Of a DNA stretch of 42,083 nt, positions 8,316 through 17,596 are shown one piece after another. The translations under genes and the position numbers were made by a program. Each line of letters opens with the position of its first letter. The stretch's first letter is position 1. A model generated the notes under the pieces. That model was not told the DNA's origin. It searched no databases and saw nothing but the letters and a program-made list of their open reading frames with translations. Origin of the DNA: Desulfovibrionaceae bacterium (GTDB lineage Bacteria; Desulfobacterota; Desulfovibrionia; Desulfovibrionales; Desulfovibrionaceae); contig JAFTDR010000045.1 in the NCBI GenBank assembly GCA_017454105.1, forward strand, positions 1 to 42,083, written 5' to 3'.

Positions 8316-8977
8316 TGTGTTTGCTCCCCAAATCCCAGAACACGCGCCGGAACGCCGCAGGCTATGGCATATTCCGGTATGTCCCGTGTGACAACGCTCC
8401 CTGCGCCAATGATCGCACCCTTCCCTATATGCACGCCTTTGAGCACAATCGTCTGCATGCCAAGCCAGACCATATCGTCAATTGTGACCGCGCAATCGCG
8501 CTCATAGCCGGGATCGCTAGACCGCTTATCTGCCGGCCAGGGCGCGTGGAAGTCGCTGTCTGTGATCACGCAGTTTGGCGCAACAAGCACATTCTTGCCG
8601 AGTGTCACCTGTGTTGAGCGGGCGGTTATGGCCGAGCCTGTGATTTCGCATCCTTGGCCGATCACAATGGATCCTTCGCCAAAGACGCGCAGACGGACAG
8701 GCGCAAAAACCGTGGCAGCGGTCGCCCGTCGCCACGATGAGATAAAATGAACCGAATCACCTATTGTAATTGTTCCACCAGGCCAGCGCATAAGCGAGAC
8801 TGGGCCGTGGGCTGTGACCCCGCACCCAAGATCGACTCCTAAAAGCTTGGCCTTGGTACGCAAAGCAAGCGTTGAGAGGGCTGTCCCAAAGCCTGTCATA
8901 AGACGGTAGGAGAGATAGGCGATCACGTTTTGCGGGTTTATGCCGCGCGCTCGCGCACGGGCAAGAAAAGAGGGCAT
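8312..8977 (-). CDS. Hexapeptide-repeat acyltransferase
   Basis: 221 residues. The C-terminal two thirds shows left-handed beta-helix hexapeptide repeats (for example IVIGQGCEI, VTLGKNVLV, VHIGKGAIIGAGSVV) with the typical closing segment EYAIACGVPARVLG. This fits the WcaF/Maa/NodL family of CoA-dependent O- or N-acetyltransferases that modify sugars or cell-surface glycans. The candidate catalytic His lies in SDFHAPW. The N-terminal ~60 residues are family-variable. The ATG has a GAGGT ribosome site. The gene begins 11 bases after hom and overlaps the helicase start. The acceptor cannot be told from sequence. Confidence 0.85.
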   Translation of the reverse strand: MPSFLARARARGINPQNVIAYLSYRLMTGFGTALSTLALRTKAKLLGVDLGCGVTAHGPVSLMRWPGGTITIGDSVHFISSWRRATAATVFAPVRLRVFGEGSIVIGQGCEITGSAITARSTQVTLGKNVLVAPNCVITDSDFHAPWPADKRSSDPGYERDCAVTIDDMVWLGMQTIVLKGVHIGKGAIIGAGSVVTRDIPEYAIACGVPARVLGFGEQTQ

Positions 8978-8988
8978 GCGGACCTCGG

Positions 8989-10293
8989 TCAGGAAAGCAC
9001 TTTGAAACAGACAATCTCCCGCACATTCAGCTTGTCGCGTATCGCCTGGATTGCGCGATCCATAGACCGCTGACTTGTCTCATGGGTCATAAGAACAAGC
9101 GGCACACGGCCACTCGCATCTCCTTCGTCTTGGAGGACCTTGGACATGCTGACATTTTCATTGGCCATACAGCCGGCAATGTCTCGAAGAACTCCTGGTG
9201 AATCGTGGACCATGAGACGGACATAGTAGCAGGATGTCCACTCCTCTGGTGAGACAAGGGAGGCTTTCGGGATATCGAGAGCAAAGCCTGTATTGTTTGG
9301 GTATTCCTCGCGGGCAACGGCTAGAAGATCGGCAAGAACAGCACTTGCGGTTGGCAGATCGCCTGCGCCGCGGCCGTGGAAGAAGAGGGAGCCTGCGGCA
9401 TCTGCCTTGATGTGGACCGCATTAAAGGATCCCTCGACACGCGCAAGCAAGAAAGAATGGGAGACTAGGGCTGGGAAGACAGCCGCCTCGACTAAGGGGG
9501 TCCCGTGAGCGTCTGTGCGGGTTGTGTCGCGGGCCTGGCCAATCAGTTTTATGTGGTAGCCGAGCTGCTGGGCTAAGCGGATGTCAAAAGCCGCTATGTC
9601 GCGTATGCCCTGGATTGGCAGCTTTGCGAAATCGTAGTGCAGCCCAAAGGAGAGGCGGAGCAGAAGGATTAACTTGTGGGCAGTGTCAAAGCCGTCAATA
9701 TCGAGCGAGGGATCGGCCTCCGCGTAGCCTTTTTCTGTTGCCTCGGCAAGGGCTGTTGCAAAGTCGAGACTGTTTGCGGTCATCTGCGAGAGGATGTAAT
9801 TGCTTGTCCCATTTAAGATGCCTGTTAACGCGCAGATGTGGTTTGAGGCGAGACTGTCTTTTAAGGCCTGGACAATGGGGATAGCCCCAGCAACGCTTGC
9901 CTCATAGCGGAAGATGCGCTTTTTTTCCTTGGCTTTCTCAAAAAGCGGGAGGCCCTCTTCTGCAAGTAGAGCCTTATTGGCCGTGACCACGTGTTTTCCC
10001 TGGTCAAGAGCCCGGGCAATCAATGTCCGTGCTGTGTCCTTGCCGCCTATGACCTCGACTACGGCGTCGATTTCTGGATCATCGGTTAAGTCGGTCAGCT
10101 TGTCTGTGAGTTGGGCTCCGTCTGGCAGCTCTTGGCGTTTTTTGCGTATATTGTGGACGAGGACGCGTTTTAAGCGGATTCTGCGGCCTGTGCGCCGCTC
10201 AATGATGTCCGCGTTTTTTTTGAGGAGCGTGACAAGACCGCCCCCGACCGTGCCAAGACCGGCAAGGCCGATAGTCAGGATTTGTGTTGGCAT
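8989..10293 (-). CDS. hom: Homoserine dehydrogenase
   Basis: 434 residues from the ATG at 10293. A GTG 12 bases earlier is in frame, but GAGGAAA sits ahead of the ATG, so the ATG is preferred. Catalyses NAD(P)H-dependent reduction of aspartate semialdehyde to homoserine, the branch to threonine and methionine. Visible features are the Rossmann glycine motif GLAGLGTVGGG at the N-terminus, the catalytic-domain stretch GILNGTSNYIL, and a C-terminal ACT domain (about 350-434, starting near VRLMVHDSPGVLRDI) that usually gives feedback inhibition by threonine. Lies 23 bases downstream of the aspartate aminotransferase gene, a sensible pathway pairing. Length is normal for monofunctional enzymes. 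Confidence 0.95.
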   Translation of the reverse strand: MPTQILTIGLAGLGTVGGGLVTLLKKNADIIERRTGRRIRLKRVLVHNIRKKRQELPDGAQLTDKLTDLTDDPEIDAVVEVIGGKDTARTLIARALDQGKHVVTANKALLAEEGLPLFEKAKEKKRIFRYEASVAGAIPIVQALKDSLASNHICALTGILNGTSNYILSQMTANSLDFATALAEATEKGYAEADPSLDIDGFDTAHKLILLLRLSFGLHYDFAKLPIQGIRDIAAFDIRLAQQLGYHIKLIGQARDTTRTDAHGTPLVEAAVFPALVSHSFLLARVEGSFNAVHIKADAAGSLFFHGRGAGDLPTASAVLADLLAVAREEYPNNTGFALDIPKASLVSPEEWTSCYYVRLMVHDSPGVLRDIAGCMANENVSMSKVLQDEGDASGRVPLVLMTHETSQRSMDRAIQAIRDKLNVREIVCFKVLS

Positions 10294-10316
10294 AGATTTC
10301 CTCACTGCGCACCGAA

Positions 10317-11501
10317 CTATGCCTTGGATGCGAGACGAGAAAGCGCCTCACCAACAGCAGTTAGGGCGTCGTGCAAGACCGTGTCATTGACGGCGTAGGA
10401 GAAGCGGACACAGGCGTCGTCGCCGAAAGCCTGGCCCGGAACAAGGGCGACATGGGCCTCGTCAAGCAAATAAGTGCAGAGATCTTTTGACGAGCGGATT
10501 GCGCCTGTATAGTAGGCGTGGACATCGGCGAAGAGATAGAAGGCTCCGTCTGGCTTTGGACAGAGAACGTTCGGCCAGGAGGAGACAATGGCATAGGCCA
10601 TGTCTCTGCGCCGCCTATAGGCCTCGCGCATACTCTCAATACAGTCCATGGGGCCTGTTAAGGCCGCGAGCGCCGCTTTCTGGGCGATTGAGCAGATATT
10701 CGAGGTGGAATGGCCCTGGAGTGCGGCCATCTTGGCTATAAGATCCGTGTGCCCAGCGATAAAGCCGACCCGCCAGCCGGTCATAGCGAAACTTTTTGAG
10801 AGGCCGTTGGCCACAACGATTTGTTCTGGATAGTGCGCAAACCAGGGGAGGGCGCTCGTTGTTTTGCCACTGTAGTTTAACTGATCGTAGATTTCGTCGG
10901 AGAGGACGGCGATCTTCTTATTGATCGCCCAGTCCATAATGGCTGAGAACTCATCCTCCGTATAGACCGCGCCAGTGGGATTGCTTGGCGAGTTTAGGAC
11001 AAGCATTTTTGTCTTCTCGGTCACCGCGCGCTCAAGCATATCTGGAGTCACCTTGAAGGCTTGTTCCGCGCTTGCTTTGACCATGACGGGCACACCGCCT
11101 GCGAGCGCGACCATATCTGGGTAGCTTAGCCAGTAGGGCGAGGGGATCAGCACTTGGTCGCCAGGATTTATCGTTGTCTGAAAGAAGGTGTAGAGGCAGT
11201 GTTTGCCGCCGGCCCCGAAGAGAATGCATTCCTTGCGCAGAGGTACGCCGTAGAGTCTTTCGAGATAGAGGGCCGCCGCCTCGCGCAGCTCTGGGATCCC
11301 TGCGACAGCCGTGTATTTACTGAAATTCGCGTCAATGGCCTCCTTGGCCGCATCACAGATGTGCTTGGGGGTTGGAAAGTCGGGTTCGCCGACAGCAAGA
11401 CTTGTGACGGTTATGCCCTGGCTTCTCATGGCAAGAGCCTTGCTGTTGATGCTCAAGGTGACAGAAGGCTGTATGGACGACAGACGATCCGATATGCGCA
11501 T
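10317..11501 (-). CDS. Aspartate aminotransferase, class I
   Basis: 394 residues, full length for a fold-type I PLP aminotransferase of the AspC/AatA Ib subgroup. Key features: substrate-binding VGEPDFPTP (37-45), NSPSNPTG (170-177), DEIYDQL (202-208) and the PLP lysine in SLSKSFAMTGWR (Lys236; the preceding residues read NGLSKSF). Transfers the amino group between aspartate/2-oxoglutarate and glutamate/oxaloacetate; related aromatic or prephenate substrates cannot be excluded. It lies directly ahead of hom and 14 bases after the CDF transporter gene. Confidence 0.92.
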   Translation of the reverse strand: MRISDRLSSIQPSVTLSINSKALAMRSQGITVTSLAVGEPDFPTPKHICDAAKEAIDANFSKYTAVAGIPELREAAALYLERLYGVPLRKECILFGAGGKHCLYTFFQTTINPGDQVLIPSPYWLSYPDMVALAGGVPVMVKASAEQAFKVTPDMLERAVTEKTKMLVLNSPSNPTGAVYTEDEFSAIMDWAINKKIAVLSDEIYDQLNYSGKTTSALPWFAHYPEQIVVANGLSKSFAMTGWRVGFIAGHTDLIAKMAALQGHSTSNICSIAQKAALAALTGPMDCIESMREAYRRRRDMAYAIVSSWPNVLCPKPDGAFYLFADVHAYYTGAIRSSKDLCTYLLDEAHVALVPGQAFGDDACVRFSYAVNDTVLHDALTAVGEALSRLASKA

Positions 11502-11515
11502 GAAAGACTCCTTCG

Positions 11516-12421
11516 CTATGTTGACGGTTTTCCCGGCTCAACGTGGACAATGACATCGGCTCCTGGGATTATGGCACAGACCGCCCTCTCTACAGAGTCT
11601 GCGATAGCGTGGGCTTCTTCAACTGTGTGTTCACCCAGAACGCTTATCACGATATCGACAAAGTGCGTGGGCCCACTCTCCCGCGCGCGCAGGCTAAGAA
11701 CAGCAAGGACACCGGGAACTTGGAGGACGCTTGCCCTGATACTTTCCGTAAGCTTTGGTTCTGCACGGTCAATTAGGATACCGATGGCTTTTTTCGCGAG
11801 TGTAAGCCCGGTTAGCGCAATGATCAAAGAGACGGCTAGGGCTGCGACTGTGTCCGCCTGGCTTACAAGATTCTTTGTACTCTCTCGGAGATTCAAGGCT
11901 TCTGCGGCTAAGGCAAGGGTTAGCCCTATAAGAACAAAGCTTGAGGAGAGAAGGTCTGTTGAGAAATGCAGGGCATCGGCTTCGAGCGCCTGGCTTTTGT
12001 GCTCTTTTGCCGCGCGTTTAAGGACCCGGACGCGGTTCACATCAATTGCGAGAGATATGAGCATGATGCCGACAGCCACAAGGGAAGGGTGGGCTGGGCT
12101 TGCAGGACTTGCGAGGCGTTCTAGGGCTTCTTGGGCAATCCAGAAGCTTGTTGCGAAGAGCAGCAGGGTCTGCGCAAGAGCTGAGATATTTTCAATTTTG
12201 CCGTGGCCAAAGGCGTGTTCTGGATCCGGCGGTTTTGCCGCAGAGATCACGGCGAAAAGCGTCATTCCAGAGGCGAGAAGATCCAGGCCGCTGTGGAGGG
12301 CGTCTGAGAGGAGAGCTAAGCTGTGTGTCCACAAGGCGACTGAGAGTTTTAAGGCTGTCAGGAAAAAAGCGGCAAGAAGGGAGAGTAAAGCCACACGGCA
12401 GGTCGCTTTGCGCTTTTCCAT
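11516..12421 (-). CDS. Cation diffusion facilitator (metal exporter)
   Basis: 301 residues. Six-helix CDF inner-membrane protein that exports divalent metals (Zn, Fe, Cd, Co or Mn) in exchange for protons. The two intramembrane metal-site motifs are intact: SDALHSGLD (HxxxD in helix II) and ADALHFSTD (HxxxD in helix V). A GHGKIE segment follows helix III and the C-terminal cytoplasmic domain has the expected ferredoxin-like pattern ending in HVEPGKP. The His-Asp arrangement favours Zn/Cd-type substrates, but specificity is not certain. Sits 17 bases after the HIT gene in the operon. Confidence 0.92.
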   Translation of the reverse strand: MEKRKATCRVALLSLLAAFFLTALKLSVALWTHSLALLSDALHSGLDLLASGMTLFAVISAAKPPDPEHAFGHGKIENISALAQTLLLFATSFWIAQEALERLASPASPAHPSLVAVGIMLISLAIDVNRVRVLKRAAKEHKSQALEADALHFSTDLLSSSFVLIGLTLALAAEALNLRESTKNLVSQADTVAALAVSLIIALTGLTLAKKAIGILIDRAEPKLTESIRASVLQVPGVLAVLSLRARESGPTHFVDIVISVLGEHTVEEAHAIADSVERAVCAIIPGADVIVHVEPGKPST

Positions 12422-12438
12422 TATCGTGCGACCTTTTT

Positions 12439-12855
12439 TTAGATGCCGATCTGCACGCGGATGGCTGTTGCAAGGCGGTTCATTTCCTCTTGGGACTCGT
12501 AGGCCCCCTGTTTCCAGAGGGGCATTTCGCTCCGCTCAAAGCGGGGGATAATATGCCAGTGGAGATGATCGACTTCTTGTCCTGCGACACGGCCGTTATT
12601 TTGGATGATATTGAAGCCGCGCGCGCCAGTGACTGAGACAACAGCCCGCGCTATGCGCTGCATAGCCTCCAAAACCTCGCGGCCTAAGGCCGGATCAACG
12701 CCTAAAATATCCGCGCAATGGGTGCGGGGGATAAGGAGAGCGTGGCCCTTATTGGCCGGGGCTATGTCGAGAAAAGCGTAGAGATTGTCTGTTTCATAGA
12801 GTCTCGCCGAGGGGATTGTTCCGGCTTGAATGCCGCAGAAAATGCAGGATTCCAT
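12439..12855 (-). CDS. HIT-family nucleotide hydrolase
   Basis: 138 residues from the ATG at 12855, which follows GGAGA at suitable spacing; the open frame extends further upstream but with non-family sequence. The protein begins ESCIFCGIQAG, typical of HIT proteins with a structural CxxC, and has the histidine triad HLHWHIIPRF near residue 100. Family members (HinT, Fhit-like, galT-like) cleave nucleoside phosphoramidates or dinucleoside polyphosphates. Encoded between an unknown protein and the CDF exporter. Cytoplasmic. Confidence 0.92.
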   Translation of the reverse strand: MESCIFCGIQAGTIPSARLYETDNLYAFLDIAPANKGHALLIPRTHCADILGVDPALGREVLEAMQRIARAVVSVTGARGFNIIQNNGRVAGQEVDHLHWHIIPRFERSEMPLWKQGAYESQEEMNRLATAIRVQIGI

Positions 12856-12868
12856 TGCTGTCTCCTTG

Positions 12869-13525
12869 TCAGCCGCAATGCTTTCCCTTGCCCCTCCCGC
12901 CTTTTGCATGCCGTCTCCGGCTTCTTTGATCAAAAGACGAGGGGCGAATGGTTGGCTGGGCTGTTTTTTTTCGGTGTTCTTTGTGAACAAGAGGGGCTAC
13001 ACGGCCTTCGCGTATATTGTCAAGGGCCGCGATAACGAGTGCCGCATCCATCGCGTGTTCCCGCGCTATGGCGGCCTGGCTGGTCTTTGAGAGACCCGCC
13101 ATGGTGGATACGTTTAACACAGCAAGCTGGCGCACGTTTGAGGATTCATAGCGCATGCCGATAAAGGGCCAGATCCACCTATTTTTTTCGGCTGAAAAGC
13201 GGAAGATATAGATCTCAAGGGCCTGTTCATTTGAGAGAACAAGGGCTGCTCGGCTGCCCTCCTGTTCCAAGTCGCCTGCGCAGTCGATGTACACAAGCAA
13301 TGTCTCTGCAGGAAGGGTTTTTACGCGCTCCCCGTCAAAGAGCGTTGGTTTTGGCTCGCTCTCGGCTCTTTGTGTGAGTTCATGGCTTGTGCCACAAGCG
13401 TAGATGTCTGCGCGCAAGAGGCTTACTTTGAGCGCATCGAGGGAGCGGGCTGTCTCCTGGTCTGGGCGTTGTAAGCGAATCGCGTCGTTCATGAGCGTTT
13501 CAGCAAGATGGGCGAGAACTGTCAT
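12869..13525 (-). CDS. Conserved hypothetical protein downstream of selB
   Basis: 218 residues. I do not recognise the family. The start codon overlaps the selB stop by 4 bases (ATGA type), which supports translation and coupling to selB. No signal peptide or membrane segment. The N-terminal half is mixed alpha/beta with hydrophobic strands (ETLLVYIDCAGDL, LVLSNEQALEIYIFRF); the C-terminal ~35 residues are Arg/Lys/His-rich and probably disordered, perhaps nucleic-acid binding. The basic tail could include noncoding extension, but the frame closes just 13 bases before the HIT gene start. Confidence 0.75.
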   Translation of the reverse strand: MTVLAHLAETLMNDAIRLQRPDQETARSLDALKVSLLRADIYACGTSHELTQRAESEPKPTLFDGERVKTLPAETLLVYIDCAGDLEQEGSRAALVLSNEQALEIYIFRFSAEKNRWIWPFIGMRYESSNVRQLAVLNVSTMAGLSKTSQAAIAREHAMDAALVIAALDNIREGRVAPLVHKEHRKKTAQPTIRPSSFDQRSRRRHAKGGRGKGKHCG

Positions 13526-15453
13526 ACATTTTTTCTTAAGGTGCGCGTGTCGCCGACCCGCACTGTTATGTGGCTATTGTCCATATATTCGAGCAGGGCG
13601 ATCAGGTATTTGCGGGAAATGCCGAGAATGCCTTTTAGTTCAGAAATTCCCAAGTGATCGTGATCCGCAAAATAGTCTGTCACTTTCTCCATAATTGTCT
13701 GATACGCCGCCCGCTCATAGAAGAGACCGTCCTTGATTTTTACAAGATCGCCCACCCGTACAAGATGCGCAAGCACAGGCGCGGCCTCCTTCTCTGTCAC
13801 GCCTAATTCAAGAAGGACATCTTTGTAATTGGGGGGTGAGAAGGGCTGGGCTTTGTGGCGGGCTATGATGGCCTCTTTGAGGGCTGCCTCGTTTTGGGCT
13901 AGGCGCACTGTGTGACTTTTAAGCCTAAGCCCATCTTTTTCACTCACAAGGTCATGAGAGCGTATCGCCCGGTCAATCACTGACGATATGAGTTTTTTTG
14001 GCAGATCGCGCGACCAGTCAGAGATGAGCGCATCCCGCGCGAAGGTTTCTTTTAAGGGATCTTTCTCGTGGATTTGGGAAGCGCGGGCAAGGCAGGCCTC
14101 TGTAAGACGCGCAAAACGCTGAGAGGCGATCCAGAAGCGCTCTTCATCATCGTGCCAGAGTATGGCCAATCCTTTGTCGCAGAGGAGTTTGAGTATTTTT
14201 TCAAGCTCCTTGTGCGCAAGGCCGGTTGCAACGCGCAAGGAGGCAAAATCAAGGCCTGCGCCAGCCATTTCGGAAAGTATTGTGTCCACAAAAGCCAGTG
14301 TATCGTTCTTTTTTTGCTCAGGGAGGCCTAGGTAGCGCGCGATGCGCGCCTCTTTGTCTTTCTCATGTTTTGGCGAGAGGGGGGGGATGGGTGAGAGAAC
14401 ATACGCCCCTGCGACTGTGCGCAGAGGATTGCCTGAGCGCAAAACGGCCCTGTCCCCAAAGACTGCGCAGAAGGGCTCAGGGAAAAGCACCTCAGCAAAG
14501 GCGCTCTCTCCAGGCTCAAGGACAGTTCTGTCTCTAAAGACCAAGCGAACAAGACACTCGCGTGTGCCATGGTGCAGATGCAGTTCAGAGCGTTGCTTAA
14601 GGGGCATTGGCGCGCTTTTAAGCGCGTCAATGCGCACATACCAGCGCGTTTTTGGGATCAAGGTGCCAGGTCTTGCAATCGTGTCGCCGCGGCGGAGCGC
14701 ACTTGTCTCCACATTTTGCAGATTGATTGCGCAGCGGCTCCCCGATTCAATGGTTGTCACAGTCTCTTCGTGGCGTTCTATGCTGCGGGCGCGGCTCTCA
14801 AGTCCACAAGGCATGATGGCGACTGTTTCGCCAACGCTCAGCGTTCCGCCAAGCACAGTGCCTGTGACAACCGTTCCGTGGCCGCGGATTGTGAAGACGC
14901 GGTCAATAGGGAGTCTAAAGAGATCGGCTGTTTTCTCTGTGCGGCAGGCTTGCGCACACTTGCCAAGCGCAGCTTTAAGTTCAGTAAGCCCTGCCCCTGT
15001 CTCCGCGGAGACAGGGAGTATCGGCGCGCCTGCGAGAAAAGTCGTTGCAAGATAGCTTGTCACCTCGTCCTTGACCATGGCGAGCCAGTCGGGTTCAACT
15101 GTGTCGCTCTTTGTTAACGCGACAAGGCCGCGTTTAATGCCAAGCAATTGGCAAATCTCGACGTGTTCGCGGGTCTGCGGCATGATGCCCTCATCGCAGG
15201 CGATCACAAGGAGAACCAGATCCATGCCGCAGGCGCCAGCAACCATGTTGCGGACAAAACGCTCGTGGCCTGGGACATCGATGATCCCAAGTCGCTCGCC
15301 ATCTGGCAGATCGAGCCAGGCGAAGCCCAGTTCAATGGTTATGCCCCGTTTTTTTTCCTCTGCCAGGCGGTCGCAGTCGATTGTTGTGAGCGCGCGGATG
15401 AGCGTGGTCTTTCCGTGGTCAATGTGTCCTGCTGTACCGAGAATGACGGCCAT
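13522..15453 (-). CDS. selB: Selenocysteine-specific elongation factor SelB
   Basis: 643 residues, full length. GTPase that binds Sec-tRNA(Sec) and the SECIS hairpin in mRNA to decode UGA as selenocysteine. G-domain motifs: GHIDHGKT (9-16), the RGITIELGF switch I region, DVPGHERF, and TKSD. Beta-barrel domains follow, then C-terminal winged-helix repeats that bind the SECIS element (segments near [14 protein letters not shown] and [19 protein letters not shown]). Its presence implies that the genome also encodes SelA, SelD, tRNA(Sec) and selenoproteins such as formate dehydrogenase; none is in this window. 33 bases after the ligase gene. Confidence 0.97.
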   Translation of the reverse strand: MAVILGTAGHIDHGKTTLIRALTTIDCDRLAEEKKRGITIELGFAWLDLPDGERLGIIDVPGHERFVRNMVAGACGMDLVLLVIACDEGIMPQTREHVEICQLLGIKRGLVALTKSDTVEPDWLAMVKDEVTSYLATTFLAGAPILPVSAETGAGLTELKAALGKCAQACRTEKTADLFRLPIDRVFTIRGHGTVVTGTVLGGTLSVGETVAIMPCGLESRARSIERHEETVTTIESGSRCAINLQNVETSALRRGDTIARPGTLIPKTRWYVRIDALKSAPMPLKQRSELHLHHGTRECLVRLVFRDRTVLEPGESAFAEVLFPEPFCAVFGDRAVLRSGNPLRTVAGAYVLSPIPPLSPKHEKDKEARIARYLGLPEQKKNDTLAFVDTILSEMAGAGLDFASLRVATGLAHKELEKILKLLCDKGLAILWHDDEERFWIASQRFARLTEACLARASQIHEKDPLKETFARDALISDWSRDLPKKLISSVIDRAIRSHDLVSEKDGLRLKSHTVRLAQNEAALKEAIIARHKAQPFSPPNYKDVLLELGVTEKEAAPVLAHLVRVGDLVKIKDGLFYERAAYQTIMEKVTDYFADHDHLGISELKGILGISRKYLIALLEYMDNSHITVRVGDTRTLRKNV

Positions 15454-15486
15454 GCCTTTTTTCCTTTTTTGCTTCAGGGCTTTGGG

Positions 15487-16776
15487 CTAGACGCGGTTAT
15501 CCGTTGTGCGCTTGGCCTTGCTGAATGTGCGCGGAAGGCTCGCGTAGTCGGTGATTGTGACAGTGATCCGCGGCAGAAGCGCTTTGTGCAGCGCACTTTC
15601 AACGGCCTTGGCCAAATAAATGTCATTGCCAGAGGGGAGACCCTGCGCTCGCTCAAGACTCAATTCCATGTGATCGACTGCGTGATCGTCGCGGGAAAGC
15701 GTTATGTGGTATTCGCCGCCAAGCTCAGGGAAGGAGCCAAGAATAGTCTCGATTTGGCCTGGATAGATATTGACCCCGCGATAGACAAGCATATCGTCCG
15801 ACCGGCCAAGGATTGGTCCGTGCATGGGCATAGAGAGCCCGCAGGAACAGGAATGCGGGATTTTGCGCGCAAGATCGTGGGTCCTATACCGGATAAGCGG
15901 GACAGCCTCTTTAATTAAGCTTGTCACAACCATTTCGCCGACTTCTCCATCGGGCACAGGGGCGAGTGTTTTTGGATCGAGTATCTCAAGGATAAAGAGA
16001 TCCGCCCAGTAGTGGAGACCTTCATGACGGTCGCAGTCAATCGCAGTCCCAGGTCCGTAGAGTTCGGTCATACCCGCAATATCGTGGCTTGTGATAAGAC
16101 CAAGACGCGATTCTATGGCAGTGCGCATTTTTTCACTGCGCATTTCTGAGCCGCAGATCATCCGGCGCAGGCGGATTTTCCCGCGCAAGGCGTTTCTATC
16201 GACCTCCTCAGCTAAAAGGAGAGCCATAGAGGCTGTTGCGCCAAAACAGGTTGCCCCAAGATCCTGCAAGAGCGTCATATGCATCTCAAGGTTTCCTGGA
16301 CCAACAGGCACTGTCAGCATGCCTAGAAGCTCGCTACCCGACTGGAAGGCTACGCCTGCAGTCCATAGACCATAGCCCACAGCCGCCTGGAGGATATCGT
16401 CTTCTGTGAGCCCGGCAAGCTCAAAGCATCTCGCCATCTGCAGGGCGAGGGTTTCTGCGTCTTTTTTGGTGTAGGCGAGAATTTTGCGCTTCCCTGTTGT
16501 GCCGCTTGATGCGTGGATGCGCACAATATCGCGCTTTGGGACACAGAGAAGGGGCAGGGGATAGCCTGCGCGCAGATCGTCTGCGTCGCAGGTCGGGAGA
16601 TGCGTGATATCTGCGAGATCGCGGATGTCCTCTGGTTTCACAGAGGCTTTGTCGAATTTCGCCCGATACTGCGGATTTGTGTAGGCGCGGGCGACGGTCT
16701 TTCGGAGGCCCTCTGTCTGCAGACGCACAATGTCTTCTGGACTTACGTCTGGTATGAAGCGAAAGGTTTTGTGCAT
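15487..16776 (-). CDS. Phenylacetate-CoA ligase family enzyme
   Basis: 429 residues, the usual length of PaaK-type AMP-forming ligases. The ATP/AMP loop SSGTTGK sits near residue 90-97, the aryl/adenylate motif appears as GMTELYGPG, and a late YRTHDLA plus [20 protein letters not shown] gives the hinge and C-terminal lid. Activates phenylacetate or a related arylacetate to its CoA thioester; in anaerobes such enzymes often partner indolepyruvate ferredoxin oxidoreductase, which is not seen here. First gene of the nine-gene minus-strand run; divergent from nth across a ~160-bp gap that must hold both promoters. Confidence 0.9.
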   Translation of the reverse strand: MHKTFRFIPDVSPEDIVRLQTEGLRKTVARAYTNPQYRAKFDKASVKPEDIRDLADITHLPTCDADDLRAGYPLPLLCVPKRDIVRIHASSGTTGKRKILAYTKKDAETLALQMARCFELAGLTEDDILQAAVGYGLWTAGVAFQSGSELLGMLTVPVGPGNLEMHMTLLQDLGATCFGATASMALLLAEEVDRNALRGKIRLRRMICGSEMRSEKMRTAIESRLGLITSHDIAGMTELYGPGTAIDCDRHEGLHYWADLFILEILDPKTLAPVPDGEVGEMVVTSLIKEAVPLIRYRTHDLARKIPHSCSCGLSMPMHGPILGRSDDMLVYRGVNIYPGQIETILGSFPELGGEYHITLSRDDHAVDHMELSLERAQGLPSGNDIYLAKAVESALHKALLPRITVTITDYASLPRTFSKAKRTTDNRV

Positions 16777-16934
16777 GGTTTTTTTAGGTCAGTGTCGGGA
16801 GCGTTGGCAATCCCGCACTTTTCGTATATAGGTTGGAAAATTAAGAAGATGGAATTGTATGGTAGTAGGCGAAAGGCACGCAGACTATAGCATGTGTGCC
16901 GCGAATTTCAAAGTCTTCGGCTACGAGGTTGTCT

Positions 16935-17567
16935 ATGCCCCCATCCGATCGTGCGCGTGCGGTACTCTGCGAGCTTACACGGCGCTACCCCCATCCGAAA
17001 ACAAATCTTGAGGCTGAGACGCCGTGGCAATTGCTTGTTGCAACCATCTTGTCAGCGCAGTGTACGGATGAGCGGGTGAACGCGCTCACGAAGGATCTCT
17101 TTGCGCGCTATCCAGACGCCCCCTCTCTCGCCCAAGCCTCCCTTGCCGATATAGAGACAATGATCCGGCCGGCCGGTTTTTTCCGGGCAAAGGCGCGCTA
17201 TCTCGCAGAGAGTGCAGCGCTTGTCTGCAAGCGTTTTGGCGGCTTAGTCCCCCGCACCATTCCCGAGCTTATGCTTCTCCCAGGGGTTGCGCGCAAGACC
17301 GCAAATGTCGTTCTCTTTGGCGCATACGGGATAAACGAGGGCTTTGCCGTGGACACGCATGTTGGGCGGATAAGCAGGCGGCTTGGCTTGACAGAAGCGA
17401 CAAATCCTGTACGCATTGAGCAGGACCTTATGGGTCTCTTCCCTCAAGACTCCTGGGGCGATCTCAACCACAGAATGGTCTGGTTCGGTAGGGAGCAGTG
17501 CCGGGCGCGCAAACCGCTGTGTGCTACGTGCGGCATGCGGGATTTTTGTCCGAAAATTGGTGTGTGA
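16935..17567 (+). CDS. nth: Endonuclease III (base-excision repair)
   Basis: 210 residues from the ATG at 16935, which has GAGG 6 bases upstream; an in-frame GTG at 16896 would add 13 residues without a ribosome site. Bifunctional DNA glycosylase/AP lyase for oxidised pyrimidines. The helix-hairpin-helix LPGVARKTANVV carries the catalytic Lys, AVDTHVGR carries the catalytic Asp, and the C-terminal cluster CRARKPLCATCGMRDFC (C-x6-C-x2-C-x5-C) binds [4Fe-4S]. Divergent from the ligase gene, followed within 30 bases by cheV. Confidence 0.96.
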   Translation: MPPSDRARAVLCELTRRYPHPKTNLEAETPWQLLVATILSAQCTDERVNALTKDLFARYPDAPSLAQASLADIETMIRPAGFFRAKARYLAESAALVCKRFGGLVPRTIPELMLLPGVARKTANVVLFGAYGINEGFAVDTHVGRISRRLGLTEATNPVRIEQDLMGLFPQDSWGDLNHRMVWFGREQCRARKPLCATCGMRDFCPKIGV

Positions 17568-17596
17568 GACAAGGCCAACAGAAGGACTGGAATAGT

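Noticed and set aside
11154..12551. 465-codon plus-strand open frame
   Set aside because: Lies opposite the aminotransferase, CDF and HIT genes, all well supported by motifs; Arg/Ser-rich shadow.
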